64,000 bases of DNA from Halosegnis marinus (GTDB lineage Archaea > Halobacteriota > Halobacteria > Halobacteriales > Haloarculaceae): the NCBI RefSeq assembly GCF_029338355.1, contig NZ_CP119802.1:2108001-2172000 (forward strand), in the 5' to 3' direction. Positions within the stretch are counted from its first letter, which is position 1. Every line of letters starts with the position of its first letter. The position numbers and the translations under genes are program-made. This document shows positions 18,276 to 27,089 of this stretch, piece by piece. Under the pieces are notes generated by a model that saw only the letters and a list, made by a program, of their open reading frames with translations, did no database searches and had not been told where the DNA came from.

Positions 18276-19175
18276 ATGCTCGAAGAGACGGTGCAGATCG
18301 TATGCGGTGCCGGGGGCGGACTCGGCGAGGAGACGGCGGTCGCGATGGCCGACCACGGCGCGACGGTCGTCGTCAACGACCTCGGCGTGGACGTCGACGG
18401 AACGGGCGCGGACGCCGAACCGGCCCGGGAGACCGCGGACCGAATCGAGGACGCCGGCGGCGAGGCGATGGTCCACTACGGCGACGTGACCGACCTCTCG
18501 TACACCGAGGCGCTGGTCGCGGACACCGTCGAGGAGTACGGCGCGGTCCACGGCGTCATCAACTACGCCGGCATCCTCCGCGACTCGATGGTGTTCAACA
18601 TGGAAGAGGCCGAGTGGGACGCGGTCATCGACGTCCACCTGAAGGGCCACTTCTCGGTCGTCCGGGCGATATCGCGCCACTGGCGCGAGCGATACAAGGC
18701 TCGGGACGGCTTCGAGCGGCAACGCTCGCTGACCTGTGTGTCGAGCGGGGTCGCGGCCGGCAACCCCGGTCAGGCGAACTACTCGGCCGCGAAGGCGGGC
18801 ATCCTCGGTCTGATGCGGACGACGGCGCGCGAACTCCACCAGTACGACGTCCGGGCGAACGCGCTGTGGCCCACGGCCCTGACGCGGATGACCGAGGACC
18901 TCCCGGGGATGGCGGGAGCCGACGAGGGGACGATGGGGCCACAGCTCGTCCCCGGCGTCCCGGTGTTCCTGGCGAGCGAGGCCGCCGAGGACGTGAACGG
19001 CGTGACGCTCGCCGTCGCCGGGGGGACGCTGTCGGTCGTGTCCGACCCCGAGCGCGGGCGGTCGCTCTCGAAGGACCTGGATGCGGACGGCCGGTGGACC
19101 GCGGCGGAGATCGAAGCGCGGTGGGACGAGCTCACCGACGGCGTGAACACGATGCGGATGAGTCCCGGTTACTGA
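18276..19175 (+). CDS. SDR family oxidoreductase (MFE-2-like)
   Basis: 299 residues from ATG 18276; the frame is open 52 codons further upstream but those codons are Gly/Ser-rich and lie before the likely promoter. Nucleotide-binding motif CGAGGGLGEE, catalytic Ser in VSSGVAA and Tyr/Lys in ANYSAAKAG. The structural motif NNAG is changed to NYAG in VINYAGILRDSMVF. The GILRD segment resembles the hydroxyacyl-CoA dehydrogenase domain of peroxisomal multifunctional enzyme 2, suggesting an acyl-CoA or steroid-like substrate. It is the last ordinary chromosomal gene before the island. Confidence 0.8.
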   Translation: MLEETVQIVCGAGGGLGEETAVAMADHGATVVVNDLGVDVDGTGADAEPARETADRIEDAGGEAMVHYGDVTDLSYTEALVADTVEEYGAVHGVINYAGILRDSMVFNMEEAEWDAVIDVHLKGHFSVVRAISRHWRERYKARDGFERQRSLTCVSSGVAAGNPGQANYSAAKAGILGLMRTTARELHQYDVRANALWPTALTRMTEDLPGMAGADEGTMGPQLVPGVPVFLASEAAEDVNGVTLAVAGGTLSVVSDPERGRSLSKDLDADGRWTAAEIEARWDELTDGVNTMRMSPGY

Positions 19176-19207
19176 GGAAGGAGCCCGAGAAGTGAGCGAC
19201 GAGGGAG

Positions 19208-19234
19208 GGGACGAGCCCTGAGGGATTGTGAACC
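19208..19234 (-). repeat. Distal attachment-site copy (tRNA-Arg 3' end)
   Basis: Twenty nucleotides (GGGACGAGCCCTGAGGGATT) are identical to 28502-28521 and, after one inserted base, TGAACC also matches. On the minus strand this reads as the T-loop and 3' acceptor strand of tRNA-Arg, but the rest of a tRNA is missing. Confidence 0.75.
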
Positions 19235-19311
19235 ACGGTCGCTCGCGCTGCTCGCTCCCTGCTTCAAACCCCGTGACTCGCTCTGCTCGTCACGGACGTT
19301 CCTCGCAGAAG

Positions 19312-19333
19312 CGAGCCCTGAGGGGAGAGAACC
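19312..19333 (-). repeat. Second, decayed tRNA-Arg 3' end copy
   Basis: CGAGCCCTGAGGG is shared with both other copies and is followed after a few changed bases by GAACC, as in the T-arm. Between this and the first copy lies a 7-bp inverted repeat (CCGTGAC at 19271, GTCACGG at 19289). Suggests more than one integration at the same site. Confidence 0.5.
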
Positions 19334-19334
19334 G

Positions 19335-19712
19335 CAGTAGGGCGTCGGAACAGACTGCCGCTCTACGATTATATGCGAGGAGCCGCAGCAACTATTCCGA
19401 GTGACACTGCTACTGCCCGCTCTGCGGGGAGCGTGGGGTTGCTTTTCCAGAAAAAGGGAATCCACTTCGAGCGACGACCCGACCAAGCCCACGATCCCCT
19501 GATCCAGTCACGAAAATCGGCCGTTGCGTTGGTACAACGTTGCTTTCAGTTAGCGCCGGGACTAACTGCCTCTCCCCATTTGTAATCGGTATGAACGGTC
19601 TTTCACATCGTCGTCGACAAACAGAGAGATACAAGCACTCGCCCCCGGATAATACAGACGAGTTCACGCTGACCGCTACGGCTGCTGCTCATTCCACCTA
19701 TAGGGGTGACTC
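19335..19712. other. Non-coding left end of the island
   Basis: About 380 bp with lower G+C. Short open frames exist on both strands (for example 19373-19585 plus), but none has a recognisable domain or haloarchaeal codon pattern. I see no gene here. Confidence 0.5.
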
Positions 19713-20906
19713 GTGACTCGGAAAGTGACGCGTCGTGCACTCCTCGGGACGGTCGGGCTAACGGCGACCGCTGGCTGTCTTGGCTTTGACGCTAACGAGG
19801 AGAGTGCTCAGAGGGGTGGGTCAACTGATGGCGCCGGCTTCTCAACCTGGGAGTTCGGAGCGCAGCCGGCCGTGCCGATGGTGCGGTACGACGCGTCGAA
19901 CACTGGCTCGATACCCGACACGACTGGCCCAAAGACCGCACCGACCGAGACCTGGCAGACCGACCAGACCCTCGGGAGTCCGGCCCGGCCGACGACGCTG
20001 CGGGACGTTCTGTTTACCAACGCCACCAACGGCATCGCGGGGTTCACGACGGATGGCGAGCGTCGCTGGGCCTATCGAACGAACCAGCCGGACTTCAACC
20101 CGACACCCCCGGTGGTTGTCGATGATCGGGTATTCGCGACCCGAACGACCGCGCTGTTTGCTCTCGACGCGAAGGTCGGCGCCGAGCGGTGGGTGTTCAC
20201 CCCCTCCCGGCAAACTAACCGCCTCAGTGCCCCCGCTGTCGCGGGTGATACTGTCTACGTCGTCGGCCAACACCCGGAGCACCCACCGACGCTGTGGGCG
20301 TTGGCTCGCGGTGACGGTACTGTCCGTTGGCGGGTGGAATTGGGCGGCGAGACGGCGGCGCCACCGATTGTGGACGGCGGAGCGGTCTACTGTGTCACGA
20401 CGAACGGCGGGTTGTACGCCGTCGACATCGATGACCGAACTACGACGTGGACGCGGTCGCTCTCGCCCGTCGTGGGGCCGCCTGCCGTAGGTGCGAGCGG
20501 TGTGTTCGTCCCGCTTGACGACGAAGTTGTCGCGTACGGGACGGACGGCTCGTCCCGATGGCGAACTCCGGGCGTGACGGGGCCACGCAGCGCACACGAC
20601 GGGTTAGTCGCGAGCAACGGGACGGTCTACGGTGTACGTCCCGACGAACAGGGGCTTGTCGCTCTGTCAACCGAGACCGGCGACGAGCAGTGGCGAGTCC
20701 AACAGTCCACGGACACCAGGTCACCAATCGTCGTTGACGAAACCGTCTACGCACAGGATACTGCCGGCAGTATCCGTGCTCTCTCGACAGCGGACGGGGT
20801 CGAACAGTGGTCGACGCGCGGGCTACCCCGTGAGGCGACCGGCATCACGGTCACCGGCGGCGGACTCATCGTGGGCGGTGACGGGCTGTTGGCGCGGTAC
20901 GACTGA
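19713..20906 (+). CDS. PQQ-type beta-propeller Tat lipoprotein
   Basis: 397 residues from GTG 19713, with GGGGTGAC just upstream as a possible ribosome binding site. The Tat signal has RRALLGTVG and lipobox TAGC at Cys22. The mature protein is a series of PQQ/BamB-like blades of about 40 residues with recurring Ala/Gly-x-[ST]-x-x-Gly-x-x-x-Trp patterns (ERRWAYR, AERWVF, GTVRWRVELGG, DEQWRVQQ, VEQWSTRG). Such exported propellers are common in haloarchaea; they usually lack proof of cofactor binding and may be scaffolds. A truncated relative lies at 22588. Confidence 0.8.
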   Translation: MTRKVTRRALLGTVGLTATAGCLGFDANEESAQRGGSTDGAGFSTWEFGAQPAVPMVRYDASNTGSIPDTTGPKTAPTETWQTDQTLGSPARPTTLRDVLFTNATNGIAGFTTDGERRWAYRTNQPDFNPTPPVVVDDRVFATRTTALFALDAKVGAERWVFTPSRQTNRLSAPAVAGDTVYVVGQHPEHPPTLWALARGDGTVRWRVELGGETAAPPIVDGGAVYCVTTNGGLYAVDIDDRTTTWTRSLSPVVGPPAVGASGVFVPLDDEVVAYGTDGSSRWRTPGVTGPRSAHDGLVASNGTVYGVRPDEQGLVALSTETGDEQWRVQQSTDTRSPIVVDETVYAQDTAGSIRALSTADGVEQWSTRGLPREATGITVTGGGLIVGGDGLLARYD

Positions 20907-21114
20907 GCGGCGCCCCAAGTCTTTCGTCGGCTGCGCGACTCTCAGCTGAAGTAAGCGACGGCGCGGAAGACTCTGCTCGAGAAAGACTGTTACCGGCGGT
21001 CGGACGAGGATGGCAGCGGTCGGCATGGAATCCCCCGGACAGCTGCTATCCGCCAGCAGCTGTGGCGACAACTGCCTCGGAAGTCACTCCCCTTCGTCTA
21101 TTGTGCCGGCTACA

Positions 21115-22473
21115 TCAGTTGGTAGACTGCTGCCCCCGTGTTTCCGAGAGGCCGAGACATTCGAGAACTGCCCCGGCGTTCGATAGGTGGCGAACTGTCA
21201 ACGGAACACTCTGGTTCGCAATATCGCTCGTTTTCACCTCCTCGGGTGGCGGCGCGAGCATCTGTATTTCCGGAACTTCGGGCGGATTCGTCACCTCGAA
21301 ATCAAGGGTCTCGGTACTCAGACGTTCGTCAACTCGGTCTTGGGTTACGGTTACGCCGGCGACATCACCGACGGCGACCTTCGACTGGGGTTCGCCGAGA
21401 AGGCGATCGAATACCACCAGCTGGTCGGTGTAACAGCGGTACTCGAGCGTACCGTACCGTAGATACCTCGTCAGAGACCGAACGCTACCCAGCAGAATCG
21501 CTAATGCCCCGACAGAAAGAAGAATTCCGGAACTTTCGGCGATGATTCCGAGGGCCACGAGCAATCCGAGGACAGCTGTCACTTCGCCGTTCCAGAACAC
21601 GTACCGAACACCCGAACCGAGTGCGTCGATCAAAGCAGTCGACCGGCTCATGGAGAACCGCGCCTTGGGAGAACTGTCCGGCATGGTGACCGGCTCGGGG
21701 GAAATCTCTGATTTCTGACTCCCGTACAGTTTCGCGAACCAGCTCCTGCGTTGGGGGTTCCGAGCGAGTTGAAGCGTCCGGACGTCGTATCCGAGCTTGC
21801 CGATTGCGAGTCCGACGACTGCCAGGCGGGGAGACACGAGCGGAGTTTCGGCGCCACCAGACTCGAGGCCCAGAAAGACGATGAACAACACACCGAGGAC
21901 GAAGAGATACTTGGCCGGATTCAGGAGAACCGACCGAGGCGAGTGCTCCTCGTATCCCCCGGCGGAGAAGAACTGGCGCCAGATGGCTATCGAACGTCCG
22001 ACAACTACCGTCGTCCCACCGATCAAGAACGAGGCCGCAACCGATTGCGTAATCGTCGGACGGGTGAGAGCGACCAACACGAATCCCATGCTCACGACTA
22101 CGAACGTGACCACGAGTGCCGTAATGAACGTCGGCACGTTTCGGAGATATATCGGTGGCAGCGGCCTGGCGAGTCCGGTCGAACCGCGCTTCTGTTGCAA
22201 GGGGCCGAGGAGTTCGAATCGGCGTCGCGAGTCGTTCAACGCCCGTCTGAGGAAATTGTTCGGCCGCTTCCGAGCGAACAGCGTCTGAACGGCGGCCCAG
22301 AGGCAGATCGTTGCGAGCTCGGCTAGATAGACCAACAGGAGAGTCTCGGGCCGCCACCCGGCGACTGCGACGCCGATGATAGGGACGAGGTTTCCGATTG
22401 CGACGACGACTGATTCGCTGTATAGTGGGAACTCGAAGCTACGGGGCAAGATATTCAGTTTCAATATGCTCAT
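21115..22473 (-). CDS. DUF6498-like multi-spanning membrane protein
   Basis: 452 residues. The N-terminal half resembles the DUF6498 family: NLVPIIGVAVAGW followed by LLVYLAELATICLW, then four or more helices. A second set of helices (about 270-340) is followed by a soluble C-terminal domain with short strands (LEYRCYTDQLVVFDRLLGEP) reminiscent of a bacterial PH-like fold. Function unknown. The gene lies alone in the island, 115 bp from the truncated PQQ gene on the same strand. Codon use is less G+C-rich than in the flanks. Confidence 0.65.
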   Translation of the reverse strand: MSILKLNILPRSFEFPLYSESVVVAIGNLVPIIGVAVAGWRPETLLLVYLAELATICLWAAVQTLFARKRPNNFLRRALNDSRRRFELLGPLQQKRGSTGLARPLPPIYLRNVPTFITALVVTFVVVSMGFVLVALTRPTITQSVAASFLIGGTTVVVGRSIAIWRQFFSAGGYEEHSPRSVLLNPAKYLFVLGVLFIVFLGLESGGAETPLVSPRLAVVGLAIGKLGYDVRTLQLARNPQRRSWFAKLYGSQKSEISPEPVTMPDSSPKARFSMSRSTALIDALGSGVRYVFWNGEVTAVLGLLVALGIIAESSGILLSVGALAILLGSVRSLTRYLRYGTLEYRCYTDQLVVFDRLLGEPQSKVAVGDVAGVTVTQDRVDERLSTETLDFEVTNPPEVPEIQMLAPPPEEVKTSDIANQSVPLTVRHLSNAGAVLECLGLSETRGQQSTN

Positions 22474-22587
22474 ATCAGATCAGGCGTGTTCATGGAGCTG
22501 TCTCCTAATGGTAACTCCAACCAACCTGTACAGAGCGTGCAGCAATCGGGACATCTCGTAATAGAGCGGTGACCGGCTCTCATCGTC

Positions 22588-23073
22588 TCAAGATGTCGGC
22601 TCCGATTCGAACACTCGAAGTATGCCCATGTACATCCGGAATACGATTAATCGGTCACTCCCGCGTCGACACTGAGCAGGCCGAAGCGACGTCTCGACGA
22701 ACCACTCGCGGTTACCGTCAGACCGGTACAGGGCCCGGACACCATCACAGCCCGCGACGTACACGCGTTCGCCTTCGGCGGCGAGTCCCGTCGAGAGACA
22801 CAAGCTGCCGTCGCGCTCGGCGTCCGCCTCGAACGCCTCGGCGTCCCAGCCGGTCTTCCACCGGGTCTCCCCATCCGTCGGTGAGAGCGCGTGGAGTCGC
22901 AGCCGATCCATCGCGTACAACGTCCCGTCGGCGAGGTGAGGTCGACCGCTGATGCCTCGTCGCCAGCGAACCCGTTCCGAGGACGGGCCGAGCAGGCCGA
23001 GACATCCCGTACTGGCCCCCGCGAAGAATGCACTCATCGACCCGAGGAAGCTACGACGAGAGACCATACCCAC
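22588..23073 (-). pseudogene. Truncated PQQ-propeller Tat lipoprotein
   Basis: 161 residues, against about 400 in the full-length relative at 19713. A good Tat signal is present (SRRSFLGSMSAFFAGAS, lipobox STGC), then two or so blades (DGTLYAMDRLRLHALSPTDG, GERVYVAGCDGVRALYRSDG). After NREWFVETS the pattern is lost and the frame stops within 30 codons. Missing the remaining blades, it cannot close a propeller. Truncation by deletion is the simplest reading; translation of a short product is possible. Confidence 0.6.
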
Positions 23074-23138
23074 CGTAGCTGTCCCCCAGCTGAAGTAGCG
23101 TTCGACCTGTCGGTCGGCTGGGGTGCCGAGGCGTTGGG

Positions 23139-23960
23139 TTAGCCAAGGTCGGCACCCTGGAACAGTCGATACCCGACCAACGGGCCGACTATGGCTACGA
23201 ACAGGACGACCCCAGCGGAGATCATAGTGGGCCCGAGTCCGGTCTCACTCGTCGCCGGCGTTAGGGCGGCCAACAGCCATTCGGCGACGAACCCCAGCGA
23301 GATCGTGGGATTGAGCGCGGGGACGTACCCGTGTAGGTCGGGCGGGAGGGCGGCCCGCAGTCCGGGCTCCAGCACGGCCTTCCAGACCGGAGCGTTCCAC
23401 GCCAGTACGATGTAGGTGCCGGCGACGGCGGCCAGCGCGCGGTACTGTGAGGCGAACGCGGCCGACAAACCGGTCGCGAACGCCGTCCAACAGAGCGCGT
23501 AAACGACGACCCAGACGGAGACGGCACCGAACCCGGCGACCGGGAGGCTTCCGCGGCCGAACGCGACGAGGCCACCGAGGAGCATTAACAGGGCTCCGAC
23601 CACCAGGGCCAACAGGACGCTGCGGGCGAGGAGCTTCCCAGCCAACACGTCCCGGCGTGTGGCCGAGAGGCTCAACAGCAGGCGGACGCCCCCCGATTCG
23701 CGTTCGCTCGCCACCGCGGCGTACCCCAGCGCCGCCACTAGGAGGAACAGATATGTCGAGAGATAGCCGGGAATACGACCGACTGCCCTGACGGCTGCCG
23801 GGGCCGCGTTCTCGACGGCGTGGAGCCCCGTCACCATCGACCAGAACGAGGGAACGACTAGGAGGAAGAGGAGGCCGAACGCGCCCCAGAACAGCCGACT
23901 TCGGCGTGCCTCGGCGAGGTCGCGCCGGGCGACGGGGAGGTACCGACTTTCTCGACTCAT
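23139..23960 (-). CDS. ABC-2 type exporter permease
   Basis: 273 residues with about six membrane segments and the ABC-2 pattern AVASERESGGVRLLLSLSATRRDVLAGKLLAR. Its ATG overlaps the stop of the ATPase gene by 4 nt, so the two are translated together. Membrane partner of the ATPase at 23957. Substrate unknown; related haloarchaeal pairs are often called copper or NosY-like transporters without proof. Confidence 0.85.
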   Translation of the reverse strand: MSRESRYLPVARRDLAEARRSRLFWGAFGLLFLLVVPSFWSMVTGLHAVENAAPAAVRAVGRIPGYLSTYLFLLVAALGYAAVASERESGGVRLLLSLSATRRDVLAGKLLARSVLLALVVGALLMLLGGLVAFGRGSLPVAGFGAVSVWVVVYALCWTAFATGLSAAFASQYRALAAVAGTYIVLAWNAPVWKAVLEPGLRAALPPDLHGYVPALNPTISLGFVAEWLLAALTPATSETGLGPTMISAGVVLFVAIVGPLVGYRLFQGADLG

Positions 23961-24928
23961 TCGACCGCCTCCTGGGCCATCACTGGTCTCCCCGTGGTCT
24001 CCCGCTCGTCATCGGTCAGCGTCAGGAACAGTTGCTCCAGCGACCCGCCGCGCCCATCGACGTCGAGGAGGGTCGCGTCAGCAGCGTCCAGCCGCGCGAC
24101 GACCGACCCGGTGGCCTCAGGGTCACGGCAGGTCACCCGGACGCCGGCCTCACGCTCGTCGACGCTGGTGACGCCGGTGAGTCCCTCTAGCTCCACCTCC
24201 GGCGGCCGCTCGGCGAGCGTCAGGACGACCGAACGGTCGGTGTCCAGCCGCTCCCGGAGGCGGGTGACGGTGTCGACGACGACGAATTCGCCCTCGGACA
24301 GAATGCCCACCCGGTCACAGAGGGTCTCGATCTGCTCGGTGATGTGACTCGAGAGCAGTACGGCCGCCCCCCGGTCGCGCTCCTCACGCACCAGCGTCCG
24401 GACGCGACGAGCACCCGCGGGGTCGAGTCCCGCGAGCGGTTCATCGAGTACAAGGAGGTCGGGTCGGCCGACCAGTGCCATCGCCAGCCCGAGACGCTGG
24501 CGCATCCCCTTCGAGAACCCACCGACGGGTCGGTCGACCGCGTCGCCGAGTCCGACCCGTTCGAGCTTCCGCTCGGGCGTGGGGTCGGCGTCCTTCATCT
24601 CGGCCGCGAACCGGAGGTGTTCGCGGGCACTCGCCCGCTCATAGTAGCCGGTCGCCTCCGGCAGCACCCCGACCCGTCGGCGCACCGCACGAGGGGCGGT
24701 CTCTGGGTCGTGGCCGCAGACGCGAACCGACCCGCTGGTCGGCCGGACGAAGTCCAGCAGAATGTCGATGGTGGTCGACTTGCCGGCCCCGTTCGGCCCG
24801 AGGAACCCGAACACCTCCCCCGGGCCGACCTGGAAGCTCAGTCCGTCGACGGCGGTCACCTCACCGTAGCGTTTGGTGAGCGAGTCCACCTCGAGACGAG
24901 GCGTCTCGCCCGAGTCGAATCGCGTCAT
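23957..24928 (-). CDS. ABC exporter ATPase
   Basis: 323 residues. Walker A GPNGAGKST, signature FSKGMRQRLGLAMAL, Walker B LLVLDEPLAGLDP and the switch His in SSHITEQ. A C-terminal domain of about 90 residues follows, as in NatA/CcmA-type exporters of the DrrA group. It begins 6 nt after the small two-helix protein gene and overlaps the permease, giving a four-gene operon with the sensor-domain protein. Confidence 0.88.
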   Translation of the reverse strand: MTRFDSGETPRLEVDSLTKRYGEVTAVDGLSFQVGPGEVFGFLGPNGAGKSTTIDILLDFVRPTSGSVRVCGHDPETAPRAVRRRVGVLPEATGYYERASAREHLRFAAEMKDADPTPERKLERVGLGDAVDRPVGGFSKGMRQRLGLAMALVGRPDLLVLDEPLAGLDPAGARRVRTLVREERDRGAAVLLSSHITEQIETLCDRVGILSEGEFVVVDTVTRLRERLDTDRSVVLTLAERPPEVELEGLTGVTSVDEREAGVRVTCRDPEATGSVVARLDAADATLLDVDGRGGSLEQLFLTLTDDERETTGRPVMAQEAVE

Positions 24929-24934
24929 GGCCGC

Positions 24935-25135
24935 TCACCCACCTCCCTCGACGAGCACTGGCCCGATGAGTCCGATCCCGGCCATCAGGAGGCCGGTGAC
25001 GACGAGGAGGCTCCCGAGACTCGGGTTCCCCGGTGGGTAGCCCCACGTGGACATCTGGAGGTCGCGGAAGGCGCCGATGAGCACGAGCACGACGCCGAAC
25101 AGCTGCGTTCGGAGCCCGAGCGAAGCAGTTGTCAC
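24935..25135 (-). CDS. 66-residue two-helix membrane protein
   Basis: GTG 25135 overlaps the stop of the sensor-domain gene (GTGA), which fixes the start; the longer open frame upstream is its shadow. Two membrane segments (about 11-23 and 42-62) flank a loop with STWGYPPGNPSLG. It lies between a sensor-domain gene and an ABC exporter pair, all overlapping or nearly so, which argues for a real part of that system, for example an extra exporter subunit. No family recognised. Confidence 0.6.
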   Translation of the reverse strand: MTTASLGLRTQLFGVVLVLIGAFRDLQMSTWGYPPGNPSLGSLLVVTGLLMAGIGLIGPVLVEGGG

Positions 25136-25854
25136 GCGGTCCCCCCGGCGTCGACACGCAGCAGGGCAGCGGTGTAGCGGGCCTGCACCCGTGTCAGCAG
25201 GTTCAGCAGGTTCAACGCCAGCACGCCGAGGACGAGGCCACCGGCCGCGACGACCAGCGCCTCGGGGAGCGTGTCGATTACCCACGGGCCGACGCTGTAG
25301 GCACCGACGCCGGCCTCGCTCACCAGCCCGAGACTCACGGTCGCGTCCTCGTAGACGAACGGCGCTGCGATCAGCGTGGCCGTGACCGCAGCACTCGTCA
25401 CCAGCGCGACGAACGAGACGATGCCGAACACGAACTTCGACAGCACGAGCACCACGCTCGTCCACGTCGAGGGAGCGGTCAGGAGTCGCCGGACGGCGTC
25501 GAGGAACCCGTCACCGGGGAGGACGAGCCCCTGCTCAAGCGTGCTCTCGCGGAGGACGGCCGGCACCGACGCCTCAACGCCGACCAGCCTGGTCGCGAGC
25601 CACGCCTCGAGACTGGCCGCGAGCGTCGTCGTGCTTAGCGTCACGAGCAGGATAGGGAGGCCGACCAGCGTGATCAGGAGGCCGACCCCGAGCGCCACCC
25701 CCGTCACCAGTCCGACGAAGTAGCCGAGACCGAGCGGTAACGCCAGGGCGAGATACAACAGATTGCGATACGTCTGGCCGCGGAACGGAGCCCCCATGAC
25801 GCGCTGGAAGGCATCGGTCGCTCGGATCGTCGACCGCGTCGTGTTCGTTGACAT
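25132..25854 (-). CDS. Sensor-domain membrane protein (PF13796-like)
   Basis: 240 residues from ATG 25854; an in-frame start 12 nt upstream is also possible. The pattern YRNLLYLALALPLGLGYFV, GVGLLITLVGLPILLVTLS and a later PSTWTSVVLVLSKFVFGIVSF fits the Putative sensor family, which in bacteria is fused to histidine kinases but in haloarchaea often stands alone next to ABC exporters. First gene of the operon, so it may sense the exported compound or membrane stress and tune the exporter; that is inference. Confidence 0.75.
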   Translation of the reverse strand: MSTNTTRSTIRATDAFQRVMGAPFRGQTYRNLLYLALALPLGLGYFVGLVTGVALGVGLLITLVGLPILLVTLSTTTLAASLEAWLATRLVGVEASVPAVLRESTLEQGLVLPGDGFLDAVRRLLTAPSTWTSVVLVLSKFVFGIVSFVALVTSAAVTATLIAAPFVYEDATVSLGLVSEAGVGAYSVGPWVIDTLPEALVVAAGGLVLGVLALNLLNLLTRVQARYTAALLRVDAGGTA

Positions 25855-25882
25855 GGGTCGTCGCAAGTGTGACGGCCCACCG

Positions 25883-25903
25883 ACATAATCGATTGGTTAT
25901 TTG
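25883..25903 (-). promoter_or_regulatory. Promoter region of the sensor-exporter operon
   Basis: An AT-rich patch with the perfect 8-bp palindrome AATCGATT (25887-25894) sits about 30 nt before ATG 25854. On the minus strand CGATTATG could serve as the TATA element; the palindrome overlapping it could be a repressor site. Confidence 0.35.
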
Positions 25904-26045
25904 AAACGACGATTTGTGCAAGGCTGTCCCACACGGTCAGGACGGCCTTGGGAAGTCAGCCCAGCGGCCGATAGATGGCTCCATTCTGTGAAAATAGCCT
26001 ATATAGAAGTGGCACTACCATCGAGTCAGCTTACTCTGACAGTCG

Positions 26046-26867
26046 TCACTCGCTCAGTACCTCGACGTCAAACTTCGACCGCCAGCGGTAGCGTCGCCCA
26101 CCCCAGACGAACGTATCACGAGCGAGGCCATACAATCCAAGCGGGGCCGCGGCAACGAGCGCCGGCACGGCGAGCAGCGCCGAGGCACGGCGAACCCCGA
26201 ATCCGGTGTACACACCAGCGGTCAGTGCCGTCACCACCGCCATCAGCGGTGGGAAGAGAAGAAAGCCAAACAGGGTGGCGAGCAATCCACCGAAAGAGAC
26301 CATCGCCACCGTCGGGTCGAAGGTGGCAAACGTCTGGTTGAACCGTACGTGCCGTTCGAGCGTCTGACGGAGTTCTTTTTAAAACGCCGTCTCGTCGAAG
26401 TCGCTTCGGTCGAAGATGACGGCCCCACCCCAGGCGTGATCGCCGGTGTAGGTACCGAGCGTTCCACCGATGGCGTAGATCGGTTCCAACAGGATCGCAA
26501 GCGGATCTTGCCCGACGAACACCGGGAGCTCCGTCGTCGGGCCGTATTCAGCATAGTCCTCGTGTAGGCGGTCGAGCCAGTCTGGTGGATGATAGAAGTC
26601 GTCGTCAGTCCAGACGAGGCGGTCGTGACGAGCCGTCTCTATCCCGACAGCGATTGCGTTCGCTTTTCCGGAGCATCCGATCGGGTCGCCGCCGGCGACC
26701 AGACGAACCTGCTCCGGTAATGAGTCACGGTTTGCAACCGGATCGTCGCCGTTGTCGTGAATGACGAGTAACTCGTCTTCTGGACGTAACTGGGCAGCGA
26801 CCTGATCGCACGCATCCGTCCAGGAAACCGTCGGCAGGAGTACGCTCGTCGGCTCACAGGAGGGCAT
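26046..26867 (-). pseudogene. Family 2 glycosyltransferase broken by a stop codon
   Basis: The frame from ATG 26867 (TATA-like ATTTATG about 28 nt upstream) encodes a GT-A fold: VLLPTV near the N-terminus, HDNGDDPV, SGKANAIAVGIE and the metal motif WTDDDF, then the acceptor segment YTGDHAWGGAVIF. After FDETAF a TAA at 26379-26381 interrupts the frame; the same frame then continues with KELRQTLERHVRFNQTFATF and two or three membrane helices, as in intact haloarchaeal relatives of about 280-300 residues. One stop in an otherwise uninterrupted frame suggests a recent nonsense mutation or a sequencing error in the TTTTTAAAA run. Confidence 0.72.
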
Positions 26868-27089
26868 GTAGAACACCTGTTAGAATAGCGGCATAAATGC
26901 CTCGGAGTCGCTAAGTCTGACAGAAACTCACAGGGCGAAATGTGCCGTGTATTCGGTAGGAGCTTCGGTATTCGAGGTGACATACAATCAGCTTCAGAAC
27001 CTGATTATGGTTAAGACGGGGCAGCGGAACGAGCAGTGTACGAGAGACGGGGAATTACTTCGACACGAGAGAGACGAACAGCTCAGCGG

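Noticed and set aside
19235-19310. Possible complete second tRNA at the distal att site
   Set aside because: Only T-arm/acceptor 3' end sequence is present; no anticodon arm or 5' acceptor strand pairs with it.
19373-19585. 70-codon open frame at the island's left end
   Set aside because: No domain, no promoter at the right distance, overlapping frames on the other strand of similar length.
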